Shown here piece after piece: positions 11,572 to 23,149 of a DNA stretch of 64,000 nucleotides (positions within the stretch are counted from its first letter, which is position 1; each line of letters begins with the position of its first letter). The position numbers were made by a program, and so were the translations under genes. Origin of the DNA: Coleophoma eucalyptorum (lineage: Eukaryota > Ascomycota > Leotiomycetes > Helotiales > Dermateaceae); assembly GCA_026120035.1 (NCBI GenBank), contig JALRME010000002.1, positions 62,001 through 126,000 of the forward strand. The letters run 5' to 3'. The notes beneath the pieces were generated by a model. That model saw nothing but the letters and a program-made list of their open reading frames with translations, was not told the DNA's origin and ran no database searches.

Positions 11572-13865
11572 TTACCACCCAAAGTTTTCACAGTGCAACC
11601 AGACTTCTTTCTTGCGACCGGCCAGAACAGCAACTTGAGCGTCAGCACAAGCATTTCTAGCATCAAGCATCATATCCTCTGGTCCACAAGCAGCAATGCC
11701 CAATGCTGCGTCTCCGCCCTGCTCCGCAATGATGCTCTTGAGATCAGGACGGCCTTGATCAGTGATAACACTTATTTGTTCGGCACCCTTACTTTCCCCG
11801 TTGCTGCTAATATCACTGTCCGTCTCTGGCTTGGAAGTTGCGGTGGCCATTAGGACTTTCTCTAAGTCTGACTTTGAAGGTACTGTGTTCGTTGGCGTGG
11901 AGGCTGATGAGGTGACGTAGATTTGAACTTTCGTATTGGCGACATGCTGTGGAGTAATTTGATTGAGAAGTTGAGATACAGCATCTACAAACCATGTTGA
12001 CGAGCTTGTAGACTTCATCGCAACAACAATCTTGATTGTCCTCTGTCCAGGAGCGAATGCCAAGGCTTCCAGAAGTGGTAGAATGAAAGTGGAACCACTG
12101 CCTCCTGCAACTAGAAGAACCTTATCATATGTAGATAGCGTCTGTGCTACGCTTGAGTCGCCATATGGTCCATCAATAGAGACAGGAATCCTATTGCCAT
12201 TGCCTTGATTTACTAGATGGTGAAGCCGCTCGGTAAGGCCACCCGTGTGTGATTTGATATAGAAGACCATCGACCCTGAAGATGGAAGAGACGAGATGGT
12301 AAAGGGGTGGGTTGAGAAACTGTGAATCCCAAGACTCCAAAAGCGAAGGAACACATGTTGTCCGGCAGACCAAGTCATGGTTGTGGGAATACTAAGTTGG
12401 ATTGTACCATCTTGAAGGATAAGCAAGGATGCATGATGCGTATGGCGAAAGAATGGGGTGTGGTTGATCTTTCGGAGGAACATCCGCCCAAAGCTGTAGC
12501 AAAGACTGCTGAGATAAAGAGTGAGAGATGCAATAAAGTAGTCCCAGGATGTGAGGCGGAAGTCGCAGTGGATGAACAGAAAGAATATGAAGAGAATGAT
12601 CGCAATATAGTGGAAAGACTTGAAGAACTCATAGTAACGGTTTCTGAATGAACTGTCAATAATGGTTCGCTTCCAAATTTCAAAGTGACGTTGTACCTTA
12701 TTGGCCCGATAGACATGATATTCAACCATGCTTGGGGAATCAGTGCTGCCACACCTGTCCAATACACAACACTCATTTTCCATTGCATCATCATATCTTC
12801 TTTGAAGGTAATGTGATAGACAATGAAGGGGAATGTATGCACCAAAGCTAGCACAAACATGGTCCAGCTTACCCACCGGTGGAAAACTTGGAGCTTTTCG
12901 TGAGAGACTCCCGTCAAGAGAGTGATGTAGTTAGCCTTGGCCGACAGAATCCTAATTCAATGCATTAGTTATGTTTGAATGACAGAGACTTAAGATCTTA
13001 CATGACGAATGGTAGAAGTGCCAGTGACATCCATCCAGTCCGAGTTGCAAGGGGTGGTGAGCCTCCATAGGACACTGATGGATGTTTCGTGTTTGGCCAA
13101 TAGTAAGGCTTAGGACCCAATGTAAGTGCTGAGTACAAATTAGTATGAAAGTCGTTGTCTGCCTACTAAAATATCCAATCCACTACGTACCAAAGAAGTA
13201 GACTGCTCCGCAGATTCCCAATAGCATAACACCAACCGAAGGAGAGAACCAATTCAGCCCGCGAAGATGGAAACTCTTGTATGCATTGTATCGCGAAACG
13301 GCAACATAACGCTGCCACAAACCATTACGTCGTAGCCCGCTACCTTTCGGCGACCGTGAGAATCTGGAAAGGAAGTTCGCAATAGTAAATACTCCGACGA
13401 CGGCACAGACAAAGTATATTGTCGCATGGCCAAAAACATGATCTGCTTGGTACCTGTACCCGAGTAAGCCTCTGTACCAACGAAGCCTGAAAGAATGATA
13501 TACCAGTATCTCCAGTGGCCATGTCTGTATTCGCATTGTGCCTCTGTCAAAGTACATGTATCGGCTCGTGATGAGTGAAGCATCACGGGTGAATCAAGCC
13601 ATGGTAGGCCCATCTTGGAGTTTTTTGTCCTTGGAAGCCACAGCAGCAATAGCGACAAAATCAATGAATGGGCTTCGACAAATAAAAGAGTAGAGTACAA
13701 AGCAAGATACCTCCCTCGTTCAATGGCAAGGAGATGCTACATAATGAATGAACCCTCCACGTCCGACTTGACTACGAAGCACGCCGTATCTCATGGTTCA
13801 CCACCGGGATCATACCCACTATTGAGCTTGTTGAGCAAGTATGCGGAGAAAGATGAGAAATCCAT
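11572..13865 (-). CDS. Ferric-chelate reductase (FRE/NOX superfamily)
   Basis: Six exons join in phase to 657 residues: 13816-13865, 13504-13710, 13191-13453, 13002-13128, 12697-12951, 11572-12643. The first exon is the least certain. Hydrophobic helices carry two HX13H pairs (His240/254 and His312/326 in this model), the bis-heme ligands of ferric reductases. They are followed by the FAD motif HPFT (about 413), DGPYG (about 458), the NADPH motif GGSGST (about 481) and a CGPEDM segment near the C-terminus. The protein reduces Fe(III) or Fe(III)-siderophore at the plasma membrane using cytosolic NADPH, FAD and two hemes. The N-terminal WLDSPVMLHSSRADTCTLTE region is typical of the fungal group. 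The gene is convergent with the lysine-rich gene and part of the iron group; an iron-GATA site lies 500 bp upstream of its ATG. Confidence 0.9.
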
Positions 13866-16800
13866 AGCTGCGTATGGTGGGAGCGTGTTTTGACCTCGCA
13901 GCAATAGTTCCCACTCGGATATAAAAACCGTACTGCAACGAGAGGATTGAGCTAATTTGCGCAGGATTTCTGCTGGGGTGTGCGGTCACCCTTGCTTCTT
14001 CCGACGTCAAATAACGTATTATAAGAGGGCCCTTCCTGACTTACATATTCTTCTCAATTGCCCTCTTCCTCCGACTTTGAAGGATATATGGTCTCGGTCA
14101 GAAAGTCGACAGAGATCTTCCGTCTTTGTCTTGCTCTCTGGTATTTTATTGATCGAGAGCCGACGGAGACAACCGCTCGACGCATCTTGAAGTCTGCAAT
14201 CGCTTGATTGCTCCACAGACTAGCTAGCTAGTCAGTGAGTTAATTCCCGGGCCCCCCTGTTTCGCATCGTGATTCCACTCTTAAAAGAAACAGCTTTCTT
14301 TGGAACTCGACTGCAAATAAGGAACCAGGAATTAAAGATTGCCTCTTGCAAATACTATTAAACGTTATCTGATGCAAGATGGTTCCATGCGTCTTCCGGT
14401 TCCATCTCTGAAGATACCTCAATGATGTCGCGTCAAAAAAAAAGCTGTATACGGTAGTCCATATCTTTTTAAAAGGTGCAGGTGGCCATTACAAATGATT
14501 TACGCGTCGCTTCTCCGGTATATAACGTGCATCACACCAGGCCTTACCTACTTGGCACCTCGCTCTAAACATAAGGAGAAATGCCTCGGTAGTCTACTAG
14601 CACTAAGTAAGGACTTATGTGCATCCTTATGTCAGATCTTTACCAACGACGTACAGCCAGGCTTGATTACCACTGCAGATTGCATTTATGATACTTTGGA
14701 GGATCGTTTGATCTCAATGTATAAGTGAAGGTATCTCTAATCAGCGGCCAAGTCAAAAGAATTACTCGAGGAGTTTTTTGTTATCTGAAAATTCATCATG
14801 TGGCACAGCCCGAGGTTGACAGACGAAGAAGCAAAAGGTAGGTACATTAGCTCCCATGCGGGCGTTATTACTAGGATATTGTGGACCGGAACCGTCTGTA
14901 ATATATTCAGAAGAGGGAAATTGGATCAACAGCCAGCCTATAACCGTGAAAGTAGCGCTCGAGCTCCTTTGTAGCAGAGACACCACTGCTTCCTCAAAAC
15001 CGTTCAGAATATGTTCGACGCACAGATCTAGCATCTATTAGTGAAGGCAAATTTTATCCACAAACTCCCAGATCCAAAGTGGTATCAGGCTTTCCATCGG
15101 ATCCCAACTCATAGTTCAACGTCATGAGTGCTGTACGCGTACTTTGCGCTGAATTAATGGCTGCATATTCTGAGGCAGAAGCCATTATTGTCTCGTAATT
15201 GCGGAATCTGGACTGAAGAGTTTGACCTTCTGATCAAAGCTGCATGTATCCCTTTATAGCATGCATCCATACGGGAAATATTTTGGAGTTCTGGATCCTA
15301 ACTGAGCTGATATGGTGCTCCCATGGAAATCAGTGTCAGTGAGATACTATTTGCATATTGAAGACGAATGCAACACCGAGCGACTATAAATACTGCCTAC
15401 CCAGATTAGCACTATAGATCTATAGGAGGAGTAGTTCCGGAGGCGAGGCCACTGAACTTTAAATGTGTCAGTAGCTGGGACAATTTCCTGGAAATCCCCA
15501 ATCCCAATAATCATGAGAAAAATTGGCAGCTGCGCGACGCGGCCACCCGTATTGTGGCGCACACTAGCTACTAGAGCGGCGAAACAACCTACCACCTTTG
15601 ACAAGATGCTCCCAAAAACATCAAAATCGTCATTGTGATAGCCTTAACCGCTAAATGCCGCCATGCTGGTTGTGTATTTACATCACTTGATCCGACCTGG
15701 CTGTTGTGACATCCCTCGCCCACAAGGATGCTCTGGTTCTACAACTTCCCGAGCGGTAGTATGGCTATACTGGCAATGGAGCGTGATCTGCAGCCAGACC
15801 CCTGCGTACGCTCTATTGCCCACTTAAATAGGGCGGTACTCTTGGCTGAAGCTGACATTTTTGTAACGACCCTACCAGGCTCGTTAGGGCCATGGCCCTC
15901 CAGCCTGCCCAGCTTTTCTGACCAATTGTCGTGAGTGTCTCCGGTGAGTCTTCAACCCTCGTTTATACCGAGTGAGCCTATGCTTATAAGTCTTCGGTAT
16001 AGACGGAAGGCCTGGGTTTTGAACGCTAATGGTACCGCGCGTGCTAACTCTCGACCCATGTGCATGAGCTGTCGGATCAATCGTGTTGTTGTACCACTTA
16101 GTAAGCTTTATATCTTACAACTTATTTGTTCGGTACTAAATGAAGGTCCTCCCAAAGGACATGATGAAATCGATTGCATGCCTTGTGGTTGCCGTTGGGA
16201 TGAATCTGCTGTGGAGTTTTACTTCGATAAGCTGCGGTTACTAGATGTAGGTTCTTCTTTAGTCCTGTTTAATATGAGTCGATCTTGACGAGCCCTTCCT
16301 CTATAGGTCTGTCTTGACGCTAGTCTTCCTAATACATCTAAGACCCTGACTAAGCCTATTCGCCACATGCTATGGAAGTTTGTTGTTTTAACGCACGATG
16401 AAAGTATGAATGTTGAGGTATAGTTCTTACTTTGCTTTCTAACATGTTCACTCGTTACAAACAAATATTTGTAGGATCTCCTTAACGCCTCCAACCGCAT
16501 CCGTCTCTTGCGGGCTCGGCTTCCAGCTCTACAGCTAAACGAGGCTATGCCACAACAGCTCCAGCGTGACCAGATTAAGAAATAAACACTTATCAACGAT
16601 GCTAACAAAAAACTGCTTCCTATCGAAAATAAAAATCAAATGAACCATGGGATTGGCTGATGACCTTGAGGTAAAGGGATAATGAATGAAGACCAACTCT
16701 TGTACTTGGAAGCGAGAAATGAATTGAGTTTACAGTTTGCCACGGCTTCTCCAAATTAGGAAACAGAACGCATGACTTACCAGAGGAGAAGGCGTGAATT

Positions 16801-16890
16801 AGAAGATATTTCACTTCCTGTCAAGTGGAATGTCTTCAAGTATGTCAAGTTCTATAGTTTCAATAGCTAACAGCCAAAGGAGGCAAGGTG
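13866..16890. other. Promoter of the reductase, then relic DNA
   Basis: The first 500 bp are the reductase promoter, with an iron-GATA site and a perfect 14-bp palindrome (ACTAGCTAGCTAGT) at 14219-14232. The rest holds no intact gene. Between 15728 and 16600 several adjacent frames are open for 60-130 codons, and one has a Cys-rich stretch (CMSCRINR). This suggests a decayed coding element, possibly a transposon, but I cannot name it. Confidence 0.4.
14365..14373 (-). promoter_or_regulatory. Iron-GATA repressor site (ATCAGATAA)
   Basis: Second perfect ATCAGATAA (TTATCTGAT on the plus strand), 500 bp upstream of the ferric reductase ATG. It is the same nonamer as in front of the siderophore transporter, which supports shared control by a SreA-type repressor. 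Confidence 0.55.
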
Positions 16891-18316
16891 AATGACTAAA
16901 AACGAGTCCTTACAAGTTGGGGATGTAAGACAAAGCTGCGACTTGCAACAAAATTTCCTCGAGTTATTCTTGAACGGCTTGGAGGAATGCTATTGCAAAC
17001 GTTTTCCGTCTTTGGCAATAGACATTCGATAGCCAGATCACGAAAGTAAGGCAGTTTGACAAGGAGATTCTGGCACGAACCAAGAGATGTAAGACAAACC
17101 TGCGATTTGCAACAAAAATTTTCTTTTCATGAATTGCAAAAGTGCTTCAAGCAAGGTAGGGTGCGAAAGGGACTCTCTGTGTTGTGGACCCTGACAGTAC
17201 ATAGGCGAGCGTAGTCAAAGTTTAATAATAGCTGTAAGGCACGAGAGTAGTCCAAGTCCGACGAAAAACGAACGATTGAGAATAGTTAATAACAGGTGAG
17301 ACACCTTTGCGATGTGCAACAGAACTTCGGTAATTGTGTAAGAGATATGTGGGAAAAGTACAAAGGACGTGTAGTATGCAGTAAGCGGCGGTGTATAACA
17401 TGTTAGGGTTGTCGTTAGTCCACAGGCCGGCGATGCGCTAAGCGACTGAGACATACCAACGACGTGCAACAAAGCTGCAGAACCTTCACTTTTTAAATCT
17501 AATGTGTCATCTAGCAGATATTCAGTATGTACTAGAGATGTAAGACAAAATTTGCGACTTGCAACACAATTGTACTGCTACATACACTTGTGGAGACCAA
17601 AAAGACCGAGCGAGGACGCATTCGATAGTCATAGCACTAGGAAGCTCGGGATAAAAGAAGACGTGCAACAAATCTCAATTATAGACGCGAACAGCCCGAC
17701 CTAGTGACGAACATAAAATAGTCATAAAAATAGTCAGAAATCCGGTATGTGCTAAAATGCTATAGAAATGTGGCGGTGAGCACAAAGGGAATTGCCCACG
17801 CGAACCGAGATTGCTAATTCAAAAAGGGTGTAATATGGACTAAAAAGCTATAGAAATGTAGCGACGTGCAACATTATAATACAAAACAGGTCGATCTTAA
17901 GAGGGAGGATAAGATTGATATGTACTAAAAAGCTATAGATATGTGACGACGTGCAACAGTATTATTATATAGCAACTAATATCGAGAATTGACTCCGAGC
18001 AAACGGTCAAATCTGGTAGGTAACAACAGGCTATTGATATAGCGATATGCAACAATGTTGCTCAAGACAGACTCTAAACACGCAAACAGTACAAAGCATA
18101 GCAATATAAGCCACCCTAGTATGCGCTAAAAGCAGATAAAAACGTAATGACGTTCAATAAGTCCTTTAAGGGTAGTTCCAATATGCATTTGAAAGCTACG
18201 GAAATGAAGCGATATTGAAAGGGGTAGCTTATAGTAACTCTCCAGCTTCAAACACAGCACCACACGCAGACCTGGTATGCACTAAAAAGCAATAGATATG
18301 CGACGATGTGCAACAG
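16891..18316 (+). repeat. Decayed array of about 14 spaced repeats
   Basis: A degenerate unit recurs every 60-210 bp, most often 85-105 bp. Its left block is close to TATGTACTAAAAAGCTATAG and its right block close to GCGACGTGCAACA, separated by about 5-7 bp. Clear copies lie near 16891, 17082, 17295, 17431, 17524, 17640, 17743, 17831, 17916, 18013, 18117, 18178 and 18273; a weaker one lies near 17373. Copies from 17743 onward keep both blocks. Earlier copies keep mainly the right block, some with GATGTAAGACAAA in front. All copies are in one orientation, as expected of an old tandem array. Spacers are not alike and copies are too diverged for a CRISPR array. Confidence 0.7.
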
Positions 18317-18329
18317 TGCGATCGAATTC

Positions 18330-19135
18330 AACCAGAACAAAAGTTGAATTTGTAATTTCATGTCTAGGTTGGATTCGAAGCGGTTAAGTGGTTGTTGATC
18401 TCTAGGAGATTATTTTATCGTGTCCAGCCAAGCAAAGCTTCGAGATGAACGAAAGAGAGCCGTGGGTGGTCACCAATATATTAGCAAAGTCATTTGAGTA
18501 CGCACAAGGGGAAGCATTGCCATAACTTAATGCCTCCATACTCTCCAGCACTTCTCAATTCTTAAGAATGACAGCAGAAGCTCAAATGAGAAAATCCTTT
18601 CCTGAGTCCCACTGTATTTAAGTTGTCGCTGCTATTCAGGATCTCAATTGTGAATCGGCAGACTATATCTGTCAAGATTTTAGGAATATCCTGTGGCATA
18701 GCGCTGTTTTGGGGGTACAATATTGGATTTTTATCAGCATGATATCTTTAGGTCGAAAAAGGAGGTTTGGGACAATCATATGGTTTATATTACTTTCCGA
18801 AATTGAATACAAATCTCATAGTATGTATCTAGTCATGATAAGGATCCGTTTTCGTATCTCTCTCTATCATGCCCCCATTTCTCTCTCGTTAGTTCCAAAC
18901 AATCTATTCCATTTGTCTCGTGTCCTCCCTCGACCCAGTTTGTAAGAGAAGGGAAGTATCGCTACGCTACATGCCATGCCATTGACCATATACAGAAAGA
19001 GAACAAACACAAACAAATAGCGTTCCATGTCATCTTCGTACAATGAGAACAAGATTCCAAACTCCGACAAATATACCAAGGATCATGCGCTTCCAAAATC
19101 TCCATCATGCAATTTCATCGCTGCCTTCCAATCAT
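18330..19135. other. Intergenic, nothing recognised
   Basis: AT-rich sequence between the repeat array and the end of the next minus-strand gene. The part nearest 19135 is the 3' flank of that gene. No open frame looks coding. Confidence 0.5.
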
Positions 19136-20341
19136 CTACTCTTCATCACTGCCAGTCCCACCTCTTCGATAACCTCCCTTCCGCTGCTTTCGTCTATCAC
19201 TGGCATAATCACTTCCAGCTGTAGACGAAAGTCCTGGAATGACATGATGGTAGGTCTTAGTACCTGTCTCGCTGATCTCGGAACCACCAACACTACTCTC
19301 AGCATAGTTGCCAGGGACAAGAGCTTCTCTTTCCGCACGACGACGGGCACGTCTCTCCTCACGACGAGTACGACGCTCCTCAGCCTCGTCAGCTACGGTG
19401 CTAGCATCATCGCCTTTTTGGAAGGAGAAGTCGCGACGTTGAGCAGCGCGGCCTTTTTCTTGCAATTTTCTGGCTTCGGCCTTGATGTGATCCTCTTCGG
19501 ATGGGGTTGGTTCTTGAGAAGCATTGTTGCGAGACCAGAAGGATGTGCTTGTGCTTGCGGTTGTGGAAGGCATGACTTTTCTGATCCCGCCTTTGGCTGT
19601 TGTGAAGCTGTCTTTACGCTCTCTCTTCTTAGATTTCGTAGGCGTGCTAGTAGGAGTCTTTTCGCGGTTGGATAGGAGGTCGGTTTGAGCATCGGTGTTG
19701 GAGCCGTCCCAGCTGCTACCATCGGGTTGTTTATTGATGCCACCTACACGAGCAGGTTTCTCATGACGATATGCACGAACGGCGTCAACCACACTCTCTT
19801 CATCGTCCATATGACCACCTCGTAAACCACGTTTGCTGCGTCTCTCGTGCTTCTCATTCTGTGCCTTCCACTTCACCTCACTCATAGCACTACTGCCAGT
19901 CATGCTGCTGCCCTCATCGTCTTCAAAATCGTCCTTGTAGCGACTCTTCTCGCTCTTCTTGTTCTTCCGCCTCCATTTTTTCTGACCATGCACGACACTG
20001 CCACCACCTAAGTCTGTACTCTCGGTAGCACCGCTGAGTGTGGTTCCATTTGGACCCTTTCGACGCAGCACTGTAGACTTGTAGTCATCCCAATCGTTGT
20101 CGTGGAAGTAGAAACCGCCGTTCTTGGCCCAGAAGAAAAACCAGATACCTGTGCAGACGAAACCAACACCGAGAAAACCAAATAGGATGAAGACGGCTTT
20201 ATTTGGAATGGAGGTGGGTTCTGTGACGCCGACCGAGGGGTCGACGGTGGAGCGAGGGAGGATTGCACCGCTTCGTGTAAGGATAGTGTGGGCAGAGCGT
20301 TTGATAATGGAAGTGATGGAAGATTCCGGGACTGGAGCCAT
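19136..20341 (-). CDS. Conserved-looking fungal single-pass membrane protein
   Basis: Single frame of 401 residues from the ATG at 20341; the open frame extends 45 bases further but without an ATG. A short N-terminal region is followed by one hydrophobic helix at about 49-72 and then a juxtamembrane block, WAKNGGFYFHDNDWDDYKST, followed by VLRRKGPNGTTLSGATESTDLGGGSVV. I remember this block from uncharacterised Pezizomycotina proteins but know no function for it. The remaining 280 residues are highly charged, with acidic and then strongly Arg/Glu-rich stretches (about 310-355, likely a coiled coil or long helix), and end in a Gly/Arg-rich tail. It is probably anchored in an internal membrane or the plasma membrane with a large cytoplasmic tail. 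Confidence 0.75.
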   Translation of the reverse strand: MAPVPESSITSIIKRSAHTILTRSGAILPRSTVDPSVGVTEPTSIPNKAVFILFGFLGVGFVCTGIWFFFWAKNGGFYFHDNDWDDYKSTVLRRKGPNGTTLSGATESTDLGGGSVVHGQKKWRRKNKKSEKSRYKDDFEDDEGSSMTGSSAMSEVKWKAQNEKHERRSKRGLRGGHMDDEESVVDAVRAYRHEKPARVGGINKQPDGSSWDGSNTDAQTDLLSNREKTPTSTPTKSKKRERKDSFTTAKGGIRKVMPSTTASTSTSFWSRNNASQEPTPSEEDHIKAEARKLQEKGRAAQRRDFSFQKGDDASTVADEAEERRTRREERRARRRAEREALVPGNYAESSVGGSEISETGTKTYHHVIPGLSSTAGSDYASDRRKQRKGGYRRGGTGSDEE

Positions 20342-21535
20342 TGTGAAAGATTGGGTTTGAGGATGAGGAATGTGATCCTCAGCCACGCACGATTTCGGGA
20401 CAGTCCTTATCTGTCAGTCGGAATGTATGTCTTTATTGACTTTGAGATATGCCGTCAGCCTTGCTTGTAGGCTGTTGCTTGTTCTGCAAACGCAGAAATT
20501 AATTGATGGAATTTGTGATGTTCGTAAAAATGATGAGAAGTAGATGAGAGAGATGTAGTATAGAGAAACGTAGGGTTGTGTCTCGCCTCTGCAAAATCCT
20601 GATTGTCTCCCAGCCTCACTGATTTCCCCAACCTCGTCACCATAAGCGGCCAAGAGTAAACAACGCTAACTATCTGCCCTGGCAACGAAAATCTGTCCTT
20701 ATATTTAAGGCACATATCGGCAGTCACGTCAATCTTGTTTCCATGAAGAATGTTGTATTGGTAGGAATTTGTTATTATTTCAAGCTTGATATTCCCACTA
20801 CTACCAAGGATCAAGTAAGATAATCGAGGGTATCTGAGTTCCATAAAACCTATCTCCAAGCCTTATCCTCAAGGCCCCCCATAATCCCCGTCTTATGGCA
20901 ATCAAATTAAGTCATATCCGTCCCGGAAGTCCTTGAGCCTTGCTCTAATCCCCCACCCAGACACCCGGCATTGAAATGTACCTGTACAAAGTATATGCTG
21001 TGCACAGTTATCTATCCCCAACCCTTGAAATGAAGATGAAAATGCTCGTGAAACGCCATGCCAATGCGAGAATGTTTCCGCACAAGCATGCCATCGCTAG
21101 CATTAGGAAAATGAATTCCAGCAAAATATTCTGTCCCAAATATAAAATCCCAAGCCCAGTTTTTCTTCTCGAATAGATGAATGACCGCATATATCTGAAA
21201 AAGTAAGAAAGAAGAAAGGTATCGCGGTCGTAAAATCATACAGGTCATCCATTCATATCGAAACAATCAATTGCTCGCCACAAGCAAAAAAGGAAACAAA
21301 ACTTGCAACGACTCTCGAGATGCTTTTCTGGGTATCATATGGTTCAACTTTTCCGTTTTTGAAACCAAGCCAAAAGAGGAGGAAGCAAACCACCCTATGA
21401 GCACAGAGAAGAAAGGCAAAGAAGAAAAAAGACTAGCTAATAATGCAGATAAGAAAGAAATCTGCAAAGTAAAAGTAAGATAGCGCCCGATTAATATCTC
21501 AGAAATCGTTGCCGTGAATCGTAAAATTTTGTTCA
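20342..21535. other. Intergenic between two minus-strand genes
   Basis: This holds the promoter and leader of the 19136 gene on one side and the 3' flank of the 21536 gene on the other. No coding signal is seen. Confidence 0.5.
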
Positions 21536-23149
21536 TCAAAAAAAGTTGGCTTCGTTGCGTTCATATTCATCCGTGTCTTGGACATACCGTGGTCGCTCGC
21601 GAATATAGCTTTGACTGGATCTGTGGGTCGAGCTCATCCTGGAGCGGCTTGAACGACCATCCTCAATTCTAGGTCTGCGATCACGGTCATCGATACGTCT
21701 TCGCTCTCCATAGTCGGAGCTCATATCGCTCCCGCTTCGAAGGCTAGGCTGCCGGTTGATGTGGACTTCACCACCAGCTTTCCCAATCTCAACATGAGTG
21801 TTGCCTACCTTCAGCTTTGCCGGTCCCGCTACCTTGATAGTGAGATTTTCATCATCTCCACCACTTCTCGTAGTTTTTGTTGTCGTAGACTGCCTGTAGT
21901 CACTTTCGTCTCTGCTCTGACTGGACTTTGTGCTGCGAGAGCTCCCAGCTAGACGGCGTTGTTGTCTCAGACGTTCCGCTGTTAAGGGTAGCGCCTCACC
22001 AGCAACTTCATTTTGGTACTCTTTCGCGGCGTTTATTCGACTGTTATATTTATCCTCCGACCCAGTACTGCTGGAGTTTGTGGAAGCTGTCTGTCCATAG
22101 TAACTCTCACGGCGACGCCCTTTATTGGCCGTCTCAATGCGATACTCCTGAGTATTTCTTCCCTGGTCGTAAATAGCAGAGTTTCTTGCCAGGGACCGAC
22201 GAGGTTCATCATAGTACGAGCGGCGTTGATCGCTGTACAGTAACACCGGGGCTGCCGGTGAAGGATCGCGGATGTACTCGGTGGCAGCACGATTTTTCAA
22301 GATTGGTCGACGTGGTGGGGGTGGCATAAGCTCAGCGTCTGTCGCAGCTTTGTTGAGTGGTGGCCGAGATGGCTCACGAATGCTAGGACGTCTACTGATA
22401 CTCACTCGCCGAGAGACTGAGTACTCAGGCTCAACGTCTTCATAGGTGTCCTGGACGTGCACCCTCAAAGGAGATTCGCGCATACTCATTGCAGAATTAG
22501 ATCTGCCATGCTCAAAGCGATCTGCCAATGGACGCGCCGGCTGTGGTGCAAAGTAATCCTGCTGGGTAGGAGGGACTCGGTAAGGAGATGGTGGAGGATA
22601 TGAACCAGGAAGTACGCCAACTTGCATTTGAGGAGTAAACCATGCGGATTGGGAAATTGGCGGATACGCGTGCATGACTGGATACTGGCTTCCATTGTAG
22701 CTGATAGGCCTTGACTGGGTTGGTGGTCGTGTGCGGATGGGAATGGTCTGGACAGTAGGTGGTGCTTGAGTCTTCACTTGAGTTTTCACTCCATAGTATG
22801 TAGGATCGTCTTTAGAGCTCCTAGACTTCGAGGTTTCGTTCCCTCGCGAGGAGGATGGCCGTACTGAGGACGAGCGTCTCTTTCCACTATCGCTCGCCGA
22901 TTTTTTGTGCTCATGCTTCCTTGACGATCTCTCGTCAGCCGCCTCCAACTTCCGTGAGTGTTTGGAAGAAGGTCGAGGTGAAGCGGGAGGGCTGTTGTCG
23001 ACCAATTGCTTGTGTGATTTCGACGAGGAGGATGTTCTATCGTGTTTTGGTCTATGTTTGGTGCTAGCACTGCGCTGAGTTCCTGACTTTTCTGAGCCGG
23101 TTACTTCATCGTATTCCCCCACGGTTGCTGGTTTTGGGCATGAAGCCAT
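21536..23149 (-). CDS. Long disordered Ser/Arg-rich protein, conserved C-terminal patch
   Basis: Single frame of 537 residues from the ATG at 23149. Residues 1-115 are Ser/Lys/Arg-rich, followed by a Pro/Tyr/Gln-rich middle (about 120-220) and repeated RRPSI/SRR-type basophilic kinase-like sites (about 245-270). The only part that looks folded is near 445-485, with alternating hydrophobics in LTIKVAGPAKLKVGNTHVEI. The end is again Arg/Ser/Asp-rich. Most of the protein should be intrinsically disordered and probably phosphorylated. I do not recognise a named family. A long pyrimidine-rich, ORF-poor region lies upstream, so a long leader is possible. Confidence 0.7.
   Translation of the reverse strand: MASCPKPATVGEYDEVTGSEKSGTQRSASTKHRPKHDRTSSSSKSHKQLVDNSPPASPRPSSKHSRKLEAADERSSRKHEHKKSASDSGKRRSSSVRPSSSRGNETSKSRSSKDDPTYYGVKTQVKTQAPPTVQTIPIRTRPPTQSRPISYNGSQYPVMHAYPPISQSAWFTPQMQVGVLPGSYPPPSPYRVPPTQQDYFAPQPARPLADRFEHGRSNSAMSMRESPLRVHVQDTYEDVEPEYSVSRRVSISRRPSIREPSRPPLNKAATDAELMPPPPRRPILKNRAATEYIRDPSPAAPVLLYSDQRRSYYDEPRRSLARNSAIYDQGRNTQEYRIETANKGRRRESYYGQTASTNSSSTGSEDKYNSRINAAKEYQNEVAGEALPLTAERLRQQRRLAGSSRSTKSSQSRDESDYRQSTTTKTTRSGGDDENLTIKVAGPAKLKVGNTHVEIGKAGGEVHINRQPSLRSGSDMSSDYGERRRIDDRDRRPRIEDGRSSRSRMSSTHRSSQSYIRERPRYVQDTDEYERNEANFF

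Noticed and set aside
11563..11853. Plus-strand frame over the 3' end of the ferric reductase
   Set aside because: Shadow of the reductase NAD-binding domain on the other strand.
16891..18316. CRISPR-like array
   Set aside because: Repeats are far too diverged, consist of two blocks, spacing varies from about 60 to 210 bp, and the host is clearly a fungal nuclear genome.
19043..19675. 210-codon plus-strand frame antisense to the 19136 gene
   Set aside because: It is the complement of a biased, charged coding sequence, has no domain features and ends inside the real gene.
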